Assembly (NCBI GenBank): GCA_028622995.1
Contig: JAJQJQ010000068.1
Span: forward strand, 744,001 to 808,000
Origin: Panagrolaimus kolymaensis
Taxonomy: Eukaryota > Nematoda > Chromadorea > Rhabditida > Panagrolaimidae
Length of the DNA stretch: 64,000 nt
Direction: 5' to 3'
The notes beneath the pieces are model-generated. The model was not told the origin of the DNA. It was given only the letters and a program-made list of their open reading frames with translations, and searched no databases. A program made the position numbers and the translations under genes. Positions 51,001 through 62,446 of this stretch are shown here, in pieces. How positions within the stretch are numbered: position 1 is the stretch's first letter; every line of letters begins with the position of its first letter.

Positions 51001-52849
51001 AATAAAATGTTCGCTTTGTTGTTTTCCCAAGACGGCAAAAAAATAATAATAATAAAATATTTTTGAGGTTTTCCGGAAAAACTTTTATACATATTTACGT
51101 CAAAAGTCAATCAGACGTCGTCGTCTCTGGTTCATGATATGTTTTAAAAACAAAAGAAAAAGAAGGAAGAAAGGCAAGAAAAAAAAGAGAAGTGCGTATT
51201 TAAAAGCAAGCACCTGAGAAACAAACAAAAAAACACTCGAGTTTGAGTAAAAAAAAGTAAAAAAATCGTTTCAACACGTTTTTTTTGCAGAAAAAAGTAT
51301 TTTATTTAAAGAAAAATTAAACTTTTTTGTCCCCAAAAATTGTTTTAAGGTCATTTTAAAAAAGGAAAGCATAAAAATGAGGCTAAAAAAGTTGGTATCT
51401 TTTTTTCTTTCATATTTTTTGTTGTTGGGTGGAAGCAGCAGCACCAACATCGGCGGCGGCGGAAGAGAGAGATAGAGAGTCTGTGCTTGCTTGTTGCTGG
51501 CTGCTGCAATGCTTATCTATCGGTATCTTTTAACGCAACAAAAAAGTAAAAAAATTTTTTGGTACAGCAACACCATTTTTCTCAACAAAAAAATGCTCCG
51601 AGTTATTTTTTTCTTTCTATCTTCCTTTAATGAAAGAAAAAAATAAATCAATTATTGAACTTTGAAATTTTTTTATTTGCGTGAGACAGGAAGAATGGAA
51701 GAAGGTATCAATCAGAAAGAAGAGAAGGAAGAAGGAAGAAGCTTCACGCAAATGGGTGTTAGATTTCCAAAAAAAATTGGCTACGAGATTTTAATCATAA
51801 AATTAAATAAATATTTTTTTTGGTTCAAAGTTCCAAAAGATTCCGCCATTTTTTTAGTATTTTCGAAAGTCGCTTAAAGAAATTAGACAAAATTTTTGTT
51901 TTAAACCACAGAATTTTTTTTCCCTTTAAAATTAAAATGTTAAAAAAATAACCGCTAAAAACTGAAAAACAGAGAATAAGTTTTTACCAATAAAAAAAAT
52001 TAAGTATCAAATAATCTGCGGGTTTATGTTAGAAAAGAAAAGTAAAAAGGTGCAAAAAAAAGAAGGTGGAAACTAAAAATTTCTATGAAATTTGAAATTC
52101 ATTGAAATGAAGCAAGCATGTGTTTGTTTGGCCAACAAAATGAGAAATAATACTAAGAAATAATTTTTTTTTTGCAAAAAGACAGTTAAAAATAAAATTA
52201 ATTTACTTCAAAAAAATATTTTTAATGGTTTTTAATTTATTTTTGAGTTTAAAACCATTTTATTACAAAATCTATGGGTTTGCCACTATTTTTTTTTATT
52301 ATCAATCCAGACAACTTCCGATTACCAAAATAATTAAAGAACGTGTTTTGGAAAAATTTTAAAATCATTTTTTTTTACTACAAACCAATAAATTAATTAA
52401 AAAAAGAAAGGAATCAACTAATTCAAAAAGTTTAATTCGAGTAATCAATTTTTTCTTTTTCTTATTCCGCTCCAATCAGCCAAAGAAGAAGAGGCATGAG
52501 CTATTATTTCCAAACAAAAAATAGAAATCAAAAAAGTGCAGCGGCCAAAAAATAATTTTTTTTCCACGCGTCGAATAAAACATAAACCATTTTCACCAAA
52601 TCAAAAAAAAAGTAGTTAGTTATATATTTATTCCCGACGACAGCTATGATACCGGTTTTTTTCTCTTCTTCTTCTTTCACGCCCGCTTGTTTCAATTTTT
52701 TTTGTTGCTTCGAACGAAAATAGTGGGAGACCTGACTGACTGACGACTGCCACACTCTCGAAAAAAAGAGCAACGTTCAATCAACAAAACAAAAAACAAA
52801 ACAAGAAAAAATAAAAACTTTTTTTGTGTTTAAAAAAATTATGTATATA
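48096..52849. other. 4.7-kb gene-free AT-rich region upstream of nsy-1
   Basis: Continuous A/T runs with scattered GAA/TTC-rich patches. No frame shows coding character with splice support; the largest (52528-52773, -; 49232-49444, -; 51662-51877, +) are low-complexity. It probably includes the nsy-1 promoter and 5' UTR. A GGCGGCGGCGG patch occurs at 51453-51461. Confidence 0.45.
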
Positions 52850-52857
52850 CACAAAAG
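52850..52857. repeat. Left flank of hAT copy 3 (CACAAAAG), unmatched
   Basis: The 8 bases beside the left end of copy 3 are CACAAAAG, but the right side reads GGCGACTT. An undisturbed insertion would have identical flanks, as copy 2 does. Confidence 0.8.
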
Positions 52858-55800
52858 CAACCCTGTAAGCCAACCGTCATTTTCGACGGTTACCACCGTC
52901 TTTTGACGGTTTTGACCGTCAATTTTTTTTTTCCAAAAACTCAAGATTATTGATAAATAAGCTATGGAGATTATTGCTGCTCTATTTTTTATAGTTGAAA
53001 CCTATTTCAGAGCCTGACGGTCTCCACCGTCAACTGACGGTCGCCACCGTCAAGAGACGGTTGAAACCGACGATGCGCATTTTAGTTATGAATTTTTTTT
53101 TAAGGTTTCAAAATGATTTTTAACATTGAAAAAATATTATAAAAGCTAATTTCAAGCAATGATTAACGAGTTTTTTCCAATTCAATTCATTATTAATATC
53201 AAAAATGCACAAAAAATGTGAAATACATGTAAATTTTTTTTCTGTTTTTGTTTATTATTTTATTTTTATTTTTTTAATGCAAGATTATTTTGAACATATA
53301 AAAATGAAATACAAATATATATTATTTTTAGATTATAATATTGTTTTACCATCATTAAAAAACAAAAAATTGTTATTATAAATATGTATGTATGAGAAAT
53401 ATTTAAAAAATTTAAGAGTTTGGAGAAAGTTTAACTTAAAAAACCATTAGAAAATAATTATAACAATGTTTAAACGTCCATAACTTCAGGTTCTTCTTCT
53501 TCAATTATAACAGGCAAAAAAGGAGCATACTTTTTTTTAAATTTTTCCATATTCTTCATCTTTATCAACATACTCACAGTTTCTGGTGATAAAGATCCAC
53601 GTAACTTCGTCGCGGTCCTTCCCAATAAAGAAAAAACCCTTTCGCTTGCGGCACTGCTTGTGATGCACAGAACTTTTCTAGCTAGGATAGCAATATGAGG
53701 AAATACTTTAGCGTTTGCTTTCCAAAATTCAATTGCGTCGGCATAATTGTAAACAATGCTGTTTGATCTCAAGTCAAGGTAGTTCTCAACCTCAACATCG
53801 GTTGGATAAGTTACAATTGTTTGTCGATGCTGAGTAAAAGGGGAAGGAGGAGCCGCTGCATATGGATCTTCTACCGATTCATCATTGCTAACTTTATGAA
53901 CCCATTTCTTTAAAGTTTCTATGGCCTGTAAAACATTTATTATTCCTATCAAAATTTATTATAATATAGTTTACCGAAGGGATAGAAATTTGTGGAATTT
54001 CAAGAATCTTATCTTTGTTTAGTGGATCGAGCAGCAAACCCAAAATATAGTAGTCAGATTTTGCAAATAATGTTAATTGATAATCAACGACTTTCAAAGC
54101 AGCTTGGGCCATCGCTTTTCGATCAGCATTATCATCTTCAATTTGGTCGACAAAAAATTGTCTTAAACGATAATATTCAATATAGACTTTGTTTATTGTT
54201 GGAGAAGTTTCAGACTAAAATTTTAGTTATATGAAAAATTCAGAATGAACATAGGGAAGTAAGTAAAAGACATACTTGGAAAAGAGTAACTGCGTCTTTA
54301 ATCGGTTCTAACAATTCTGTATATGATTTTAAAAGAGGCAAGGTTGAACGATATTCTTGAAGTGCTTCTCGATAAACATATCGACCATTAGCAGAATAGC
54401 TATAAAGTTTAGTATTAATTAAATCCATTTGTTGTTGATTTAATTTGGTTAAGCTTTCTATTGAGCGGAAACGGGACAACCAGCGGGTTTCAGTGAATTT
54501 GAATAAAGAGCCACCAGCTTTTGATATTTTGTTTTTTAACCAAGGTCGAGAGCTAAAATAACAAAAATAAATAAATATTAAATAGCTTTTATGATGGCTT
54601 ACTTCACTCCCTTGATTATTTTCATTGACATATCCAATTTTTTTTCAATTAATGTTAATCTTTCACGAGTAGTAACATCTAATTGAAATTCTGCTGGCAA
54701 GTAGTTATTTTTATATGGGCATACGGCCCTTTTGCTGAGTAAGTTCAACAAATGGCAAGTATCATTCAAACGAGTGTATTCATTCAATGCTCTTACGATA
54801 TTACTTCCCTGATCACTCGTAATTACAATATTATTCTTTAAAAGTTCCAAAGTAATGCCATGTTTTTCTAAAGTCTGAGTTAAGTCATCCAAGACTTCAT
54901 GACTTTCTGTGGTTTCGGCAGAAAATTCATGAAAATCCAAAATCCAATTTTCAATTTGCCTACAATTCAAAAATCAATAATTTATGTTAAAGAATAAAAG
55001 AAGAATATTTACCAATCTTCTGTAGTAAAATGGATTGTAACTACAAAATACTGAGAACCTTTGGTACCGAAGTCAAGCGTCAATGCAGCTCCAAATTTTT
55101 TAACATGATCAAGGATATGCTTTGAAAATTGGGGTTCCATTGTTTTGACAAAAGCTTTGCAATAATTTTTAACAGTTTGCCTGGAAGGAATAAAGCCCAA
55201 AATTGATGGATCGTTAGCAGGGATCACTTTGTTACGTGCACAAGAAATACCATAATCAAAACTGCAAAAAAAAATTTAAAATTTTAGTAAAATATTGGAT
55301 TGTTTACCCTTCGCGATATATGCTTTCCATCAAGTTTTTAAGCCCATTATGTTCAACTGTGGAAAATGGGACAACGTCAGTTGCAACCATAAAAGATAAT
55401 AACTCTGTTAGTTTTAACTTTAAATGAGCTGGCGGTTCAACATCTTCTTGATTTTGATTTTGGTGTACATTTTTTTCATGCGAGCTTTAAAAAATTTGTT
55501 ATAAAAATTTAAGCTATAGTTCATTTTTCACCCACTTTTTTTTAATACATATTCATTTTATGAGTTTAGATTAATAAATGCCAAATTATAAAAAAGTTTA
55601 ATCTAATTTTTATATGTAGAGCCTTTTAAAAAAAACGTAAAAAAATAAATAACAATAAGACAGTAATGAACTCAAAAAAAAGTATTAAAAAAAGTTGGCG
55701 CTAAAACGATTGAACCAAGCCCTTTTTAATGTATGCGACTTACTATAAAGTTTGACGACTGGTAATAGTTGCGGCAAAAATATACTTGCATTTAACACAC

Positions 55801-56867
55801 GTTACCGCGGCTTCTTCCTTTGTTTCCTTATAAACAATTTTTTGACATCCAGCATATATTTTTTCTCCGAGTTCAAGGATTCCATTACGAAGCGCTTGCA
55901 AAATTTCATTTCTATCGATCGATGTAAGTTTACCTTCGTAAACTTTATTTCGGCTCCCAGGAGTAAGGCTCATTTTAGTTTACCACAATTTTAAAGCAAA
56001 ATTCATTTACCAAGAATTACTAAATATAAAAAATCAAAAAATGGCTTTTTTGGCTTTTATAAACAATCGTTATATGCTATTTCGAACAAAATTTATAAAA
56101 AGTCATGCTGTCATATGTCGATGCCCTTTTCGAAGGTTGTTTACAACTTTTAAGAAATTTTATCTTATGTTGATTTTCATTCTAGAAAGAAAAATATCGA
56201 AAAATATTTGGTGTTTTATTTTGTCGGCGACTTTTCTTTTGCACAAAAAAAGGATGTGGATAAACATTTTTGTTTTTCGTCTTATTTATTATTTTCCTTG
56301 AAAACTTTTTAAAAGAAAAAAAAACCTTTTAAAGATCCTTCGACATTTTGATGATATTTATATAGAAGTAAACATGTGGCATAAGGAAAGTGGCGTAATT
56401 TTTCGGTCGTTTATATTTCATTTTTATATGTTCAAAATAATCTTGCATTAAAAAAATAAAAATAAAATAATAAACAAAAACAGAAAAAAAATTTACATGT
56501 ATTTCACATTTTTTGTGCATTTTTGATATTAATAATGAATTGAATTGGAAAAAACTCGTTAATCATTGCTTGAAATTAGCTTTTATAATATTTTTTCAAT
56601 GTTAAAAATCATTTTGAAACCTTAAAAAAAAATTCATAACTAAAATGCGCATCGTCGGTTTCAACCGTCTCTTGACGGTGGCGACCGTCAGTTGACGGTG
56701 GAGACCGTCAGGCTCTGAAATAGGTTTCAACTATAAAAAATAGAGCAGCAATAATCTCCATAGCTTATTTATCAATAATCTTGAGTTTTTGGAAAAAAAA
56801 AATTGACGGTCAAAACCGTCAAAAGACGGTGGTAACCGTCGAAAATGACGGTTGGCTTACAGGGTTG
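52858..56867 (-). mobile_element. hAT transposon copy 3, complete, 4010 bp, mismatched flanks
   Basis: Both 454-bp inverted repeats are present (52858-53311 and 56414-56867), as is the full transposase gene. Sequence matches copies 1 and 2 wherever compared. Its left flank is CACAAAAG; its right flank is GGCGACTT, which instead matches the left flank of copy 1. The element therefore either recombined with another copy or used its right end as the outer end of the composite insertion. Confidence 0.95.
53470..55973 (-). CDS. hAT-superfamily transposase, 661 aa (copy 3)
   Basis: Exons are those of copy 1 plus 44800: 55973-55744, 55484-55308, 55261-55013, 54959-54603, 54552-54276, 54214-53975 and 53925-53470. 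The frame is unbroken, with BED-like finger, Asp-bearing core, CHLLNL and hATC domain. Translations of all exon segments are the same as in copies 1 and 2, so no copy has decayed. This copy and copy 1 provide the two ends of the composite block. Confidence 0.92.
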
Positions 56868-56875
56868 GGCGACTT
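56868..56875. repeat. Target-site duplication, right copy (GGCGACTT)
   Basis: Identical to 8050-8057. On the minus strand it is AAGTCGCC, part of the GTAAGTCGCC start of the CUB-like gene's last intron, so the insertion left the 5' splice site intact. Confidence 0.85.
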
Positions 56876-56877
56876 AC

Positions 56878-59800
56878 GAATAATAATCATTAAAAAAACC
56901 ACTTTCAATATTAACACTTTGATTTCCTCTTAAATATTTAACAGCTATGGTTACATTTCGATATCCTTGATTTGTAACATTGAAATATGTGGAGGATGTA
57001 GGAAATCCGCCATAATTTCCTGAACAAAAAACTCCTTTAGTTCCATCACCACTAATCGATAAATAATATGACATTGGATAAGAATAAAATGTAATATTAC
57101 TGGATTTAGGAATAATTATTGATATTGAAGGAGTGTCTATTAAAAGTTTTTCCCAAAATGATGCTTCATTTGTCCTAAAAAATAAATAAAATAAATATAA
57201 CCAAAAAAATATTTTTTTAAGATTACAAAATTTGAAAATATTCTCTTCGATTTAGAGTACTTCTAAAAATAAAAGGCCCAGTTTGAGATGTTGTTTTGAA
57301 ATTACCAAAGTTTATTGTAATATCACCACCACGTTTTGTATTACCGGTTAATAAAATAAGTTCGCATTCACCTGTGGATAAGGCTTCGCCATGTACAACG
57401 AAAGAATCCATGGACGAAGAAGAATCGGGAGTAAGAAAAACATTATTAGTATTTTTGCAATTTTTTGTGTTAGCTAAATTTATATTATTTTTTAGCAACA
57501 GCAAAAAAAGAACAAATTGCAAAACACGCTTATTAGTAATGATTGAAGAGTAACTCTTACCATTTTTTAGTCTAAACAATACGGCTGTATTTGCTATATC
57601 TGATGAATATGTTGCGTGATAGTTGTAAAGGGTTACGCAATTTGATAATAAAACCATACTTCGCAAAAGAGTTCCATTTTGAGAAATAAGTGAAGGTGAA
57701 TCTAATCTGAAAAAAATACATATCTTTTTTTTAGCATTTTTTTCAACGACAACAAAAAAACATTTCAGAACTAGCTAAATCCTAAAACTTACGTTGTAAC
57801 AAAGTTTATCAAATCTGTTCCATAATAAATACTATAATTTGATAAAGCTTGACCATTTCGAGTTACAAACATTTCCATTGTATCATTTATTACTGTTGAA
57901 CACACAACAATCATAGTATTTACATTTACATTATTTAACCAACTAACATATGTTGGAACGGTTTCATTAAGATAAATAGATGGAAAAATTGTTGGTAAAT
58001 CAATATATTCAACTACTATAATCCATCTTAGACTACCCAATTTTAATTGATTAAAAGAAGAAGCATTTCCAGAAAAAAATTGTAGTGTTATATTTGTTGA
58101 AGAAGAAAATACTCGAAGATTTTGAAATGATGTGACACTAAATAATAAAACAAATTTAATCCGAAAAAAGATATATGAAAAAAAATTTCCCCCCACTTTT
58201 CTAATAATTCACCATTATTGTAAAGCAAAGTATAGTCTAAATCTTCGCGAACAGAAAATTTAAATGTGAGTTTAAAGTAACGTGATGCGCAAGTTTCATT
58301 ATGTTGAATCTTAAAAAAAATAATAATAGAATTAAATATTTTAGAAATAAATTAAGAATTTCTTACAATAAAATTGCATTTCATATTACTGCAATATGTG
58401 TCTCGGTAATTAGGATCGTCATTTGGGTTAAGGATCGTTATCGAAGTATCATATTCGCAATCCAAAATCTTTATGGAATCAGCACATTTACAATCTAAAA
58501 ATAAACTCATTTTTCTATTTAATTTTTCTCTTTTTTTGTTTTGTAAAAGTAAATTTTAATTTTCTCCAACCATATTATTTTTCTTCTAATAAATAATAAT
58601 TTTGTGATAGACAATTCCGAAAACTTTTTTTGGTAAAATTAATGCGCTTCTTTTCTTACCCAAATAAACCATATCAAGATAAAATCCAACTTGTTGAATA
58701 CTTCCATCAGATAAAAATTCAACTTTTGAATCGCCTGCTTCGGAAGTTAAAAGATAATTGAATCGACCGGTAATTAAATAGCTATCATTATTTTTTGTTG
58801 TTAATATTAATTTATCCGCATTTTCTTCAATATAAAAATAATGAGCATATATATAAAGTTCTTGATTATCAGGAATGGTAAAATTTGCTTCACATTGCTG
58901 AAACAATGATTCCTTATTTATTATGTAAAAAAAAATACTTAAGTGTCGTCTTTTAATTAAAAAAGCTTTACATCATATGGTTGATATCCATTAACAAAAT
59001 CACCATTAGTTATGTCCATTTTATGATGTCTACGTTTACATTCCTTATTAGGATAATGAAAAGTTTTGCTAACGGCAGAAACAACAGCAAAAAAACCATT
59101 ATTATAAAAATCAACACTATTAAAATTTATTATAAATGTCCCATTAATACTATCAAAATAATATGGCATTGGATATAATTGTTCATAAGTGTTGTTAAAC
59201 CTAAAATTTATTTTTTTAAAAGCTTTGTTTTTAAAAAAATTGTTTACTTGGCGATTATTTTCCCGTCTGTTTCTAAATCCAAAGAAAAGGGTTTCGTGAA
59301 ATTAACATGTTGAATAACAATTTTAAATCTTTGATTGTTGGAATTTATTTGAAATTTCCACCAACACGTTGTATTGCTTTGAGTTGTGTTAAAATCAGAT
59401 GCAATTGGAATTACTTTTCCATCTTCCAAAGAAATTGTTTCATTTGCAAGTGGGCATGAATGTCCCCTGGCTTCGATATCTATAACGAATTCAAATATTA
59501 CAATTTTTTTCAAAAGCTCAACGAAATGCAAGATATTTGCTCACAAAAAATGTGAAATAAAAACACAGCGTTTAAATACTTACTATAAATTGCAACAATT
59601 GCTTCAAATCCAACATATATTGGATAATTCTCATAGTGACCAGCTAAAGAAAACTCTATATCATCTGACATTGATGAATAACTCCAAAATCCTTTATTGG
59701 AGTTGTATGGACTAAAATTTATATTAAAATATTAAATCTTGTTTATTTAGGGCAAACAAACTCATAACGAACGAATTTTTCTTGTTGAGTATATATAAAA

Positions 59801-60130
59801 ATATATGGTGTATTTCCATTAAACATTGCAACCCAAAAAAATGTTTCAGGCTCAACCTAAAAAAGCAAAAAAAAATGAAAAAAAAGTATCTCAATTTTAA
59901 ATTTATGCAACAACAAAAAAACTTACAGTTTTAAAAATTAGATTGCATACTGAACCTGTTGTCGCGATATTAAGGGTTTCGGGAAAATTAGGTGTTCGAA
60001 AATATGTTATTTGATTTTGTGATAAAAAATATGTTTTATAATCATTAGTACATGAGATATTTTGAAATATCAACGCATTATTTACCAAAATAAAACTTGA
60101 AAAAACTAATAAAAAAACAATCTTTTCCAT
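56878..60130 (-). CDS. CUB-like domain surface protein, exons 1-12 of 13 (residues 1-801 of 934)
   Basis: Exons: 60130-59927, 59856-59762, 59711-59584, 59479-59248, 59200-58972, 58897-58660, 58494-58367, 58309-58197, 58137-57793, 57706-57561, 57473-57227 and 57174-56878. The product begins with a signal peptide (MEKIVFLLVFSSFILVNNA), then the FRTPNFPETLN pattern of nematode CUB-like domains. Repeated Cys-containing beta-rich modules with many N-glycosylation sites follow, like the paralogue at 6349-2362. Exon 12 ends in phase 2 at GTAAGTCGCC, and the only matching continuation is the exon at 8000-7598, 48.8 kb away. The joined 2805-base frame is open throughout, so the gene is either split by insertion or has acquired a giant intron. 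The exon 8 donor GTGGGG is weak but needed for frame. Confidence 0.78.
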
Positions 60131-60749
60131 ATTTTTATTTTCTTTTTTCAACAACAAAAAAAGAAAGAAAGAATATCGTATAATTTTTTTTACTTCTTAT
60201 AAGTCTTTTTTACCGGCGCCATTAAGCGTTACATTATTGTCAAATAATATTATCATTTACAGTGGTGAGTGATGATTATATTTGAATCTTTAATGTCTAA
60301 TAATTGTTTAAAGCATATTAGTTTTAGTGACATTAGACAAAAAAAACAACAAAAGATACTCCGCGTGCATATATGTTGTTTGTTTGTTTGTTTATGCAGC
60401 ATCTCTTAATTATTTTTTTTCTGCTGATAACAAACAAAAAAGGTGCAGTTATAATTGAGTTACAAGCAAAAAAAATATTTTGAGTTCGATTGTACAAAAA
60501 AATATTATTATTGCAAATTGAAAGCTTCGCTTCCGTCGTCCAAAAAAAATATTACCCGATTCCACAATTTCAAGCTCAAAAAATTTTACGTACCTTAACT
60601 TTTTTTTATTTATGCTCTAAACTTTTTGTTTATATGGTCCACGAGATTTTTAGTTAATTATTGTGCTATAAACATGAGTAACATTTTAGCAAATATACAC
60701 AGAAAATAATTTTTTATTAACAAAAAAAACCGAAAAAAAAAATTAATTT
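60131..60749. other. Intergenic, AT-rich
   Basis: Upstream region of the CUB-like gene (-), starting just after the 3' end of the CHK-like pseudogene. No gene seen. Confidence 0.5.
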
Positions 60750-62446
60750 TTACATTCCATATTTTTCAAACATATCTTTCATTTCTCCATCTAAAAGTCT
60801 ATCAATATCTTCATACATGTGCAAGGCTTTCAAAACAGCATAATCATAATATGCTTTTTTTAAACTTTCTGTCGGAATTTTTTCTTCAATTGCAGAATAA
60901 TATAATTCGGTAGTGCTAGCTGCAAGAAAAGCTTGAGGAATGAATGAATAATTATAAGCTTTTTTAAGCTGTTCATTATTAAATGTAATTTTAGATTAAT
61001 TTTCTCCAAATTCAGCTAATAAACATTGAAAATAATATTCAATTGCAAATGATTCAGCTTGGCGACGAACAACTCCATCGCAACAATGAGTAAGGAATCG
61101 AGCGAGATCAGACATGGGCGAACCTTCGTGCATTATTTGCCAATCAATTAAAGCGGTTAATACATTTTGGATATTTCCTTCTGCGTCGATGGCCCACATA
61201 ATATTTCCTGAATGCATATCAGGGTTTCGCGGAATTCAGTTTCCGTTTCCGCTTTTTGCGGAATTTCGCCCTTTTTTGAGTACCGCAAATTCCGCGGAAT
61301 TCCGCAAAATTTTGCGGAATTAAAAAGCGGAACTGAACTACAGGGAGGAGGAGTACATAAAGAGAAAAAAAATTAAAGAATTCCGCGAAATTCGCCTATT
61401 TCTGGAGTTCCGTTTCCGTTCCGCGGAACTCAATTTTTGCATTTCCGCTTTCCGTGGAAACGGAATTTTTTGCTGTTTCGCGAAACCCTGATGCATATCT
61501 CCATGAACTAAAATTGATGGCAAACCCAAATCTTTATATGCTTGGGAATTTGAATAAATGGAAAAATCACGATTTAAAAATAGTTTTCGGTATTTTTTAA
61601 CAAGAAAATGAAAGCAACCTAAAAAAATTTAGCTAATTAACTTTCAACTTTAAAAAAAAGAATAAGCTGACTTTGATTTTTTGATTTTTTCAACATATTT
61701 TCAACTAACGGATTGCATGCTTTCGGCATATCAACCATAGCTCGTTGGTTCTTTAAATATTTTCCATGCCAAATTTTTGGGTCTACGCTGAGAATATTTT
61801 TATGCATGTGAGCCAAAGTTCGAATCATATTTTTAACTTGAGTCAAATTAATATTTTCAAAGAAAGTAATTGTGTTTCCACGAAGAGTTAAATCTTCCAT
61901 ATGCAAGCATCCAATATTTTCTTTATAATTCCAATCAACCATTTTAAAAACTTTTGGGCTTGGAACATTTAAAATTGGTGCAAGATTTTCATAAAATTCG
62001 CATTCAAATTCGTGAAATCCTCGAACGAGAGAAGTTTTATTTTCACTTTGATTTTTAGCAACTTCATTAAAATCAAATCCACATTTTTCTTTTGCGTTAT
62101 CCATGGATTGAGTTCCAGGAATTTTTAGAATCGTAGAATAAACGTCTTTTGAATCGATGGAATCCACAAAAGTCAAAGTGCATCGAAGGATAATTGAGAG
62201 AATTCCTTTTCCAACCGAGATGTCATAAGAAGTTACCTAAAAAAGTTATAAATATAAAAATAATGGCTCAAAACAAAATTTGAGATAGCTCACATTTTTA
62301 ACTCCTCGATTTCCATGTAATTTAATAAAAGTTTTATCGTTTTTTCTTAGCGAATCAAGCAACCATCCAATTGTAAATGAAGAATGGCCTTCAATGGGTT
62401 TTGAATAATCCACAACATCGCCGAGAATTAATATTTCAGCAACCAT
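60750..62446 (-). pseudogene. CHK-kinase-like (DUF1679-type) gene, broken by a MITE and a stop
   Basis: Exon 1 (62446-62294) and exon 2 (62236-61672) are intact. Exon 3 starts at 61618 and reads ...SILVHGDMH, then is cut by the MITE at 61490-61220. It resumes SGNIMWAIDAEG, runs to an in-frame TAA at 60998-60996, and would otherwise continue 81 more codons (SKITFNNEQLKKAYN...) to TAA at 60752-60750. The HGDMHSGN Brenner-type catalytic loop and the IDWQ metal site mark the nematode choline-kinase-like/aminoglycoside-phosphotransferase-fold family, possibly acting on steroids or small molecules. The MITE lies inside the catalytic loop. The exon 2 donor GTCAGC is non-standard. Two lesions indicate an inactive gene; the uninterrupted body outside them suggests recent loss. 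Confidence 0.85.
61212..61498. mobile_element. hAT-type MITE (61220-61490, 271 bp) with 8-bp duplication ATGCATAT
   Basis: Ends read CAGGGTTTCGCGGAA and, reversed, CAGGGTTTCGCGAAA. ATGCATAT occurs at 61212-61219 and 61491-61498. The interior is a dense run of TTCCGCGGAA-type and related palindromic units. It has no coding capacity. It is inserted in the CHK-like gene between the His and Ser of HGDMHSGN. Insertion plus duplication adds 279 bp, a multiple of three, but stops occur within it. Confidence 0.9.

Larger units (their letters stand above)
8058..56867. mobile_element. Candidate 48.8-kb composite (macro-) hAT insertion
   Basis: The segment begins with the full left end of hAT copy 1 (CAACCCTGTAAGCC) and ends with the full right end of copy 3 (GGCTTACAGGGTTG). 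It is flanked by GGCGACTT on both sides. The bases just outside are the two halves of one 59-nt intron of a CUB-like gene: donor GTAAGTCGCC at 56877-56868 and acceptor ending at 8001. Copy 1 lacks its own right end, so its left end could only be mobilised with another copy's right end. The block carries at least seven intact genes, a tRNA and a TRIM element. Alternatives giving the same picture are recombination between the intronic hAT and a hAT-bearing circle or another locus, or an assembly join through the identical 4-kb repeats. Confidence 0.5.

Noticed and set aside
58197..58213. GTGAAT donor at 58212 for exon 8 of the CUB-like gene
   Set aside because: Its use puts the next exon out of frame with an early stop. 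The weaker GTGGGG donor after 58197 preserves the frame.
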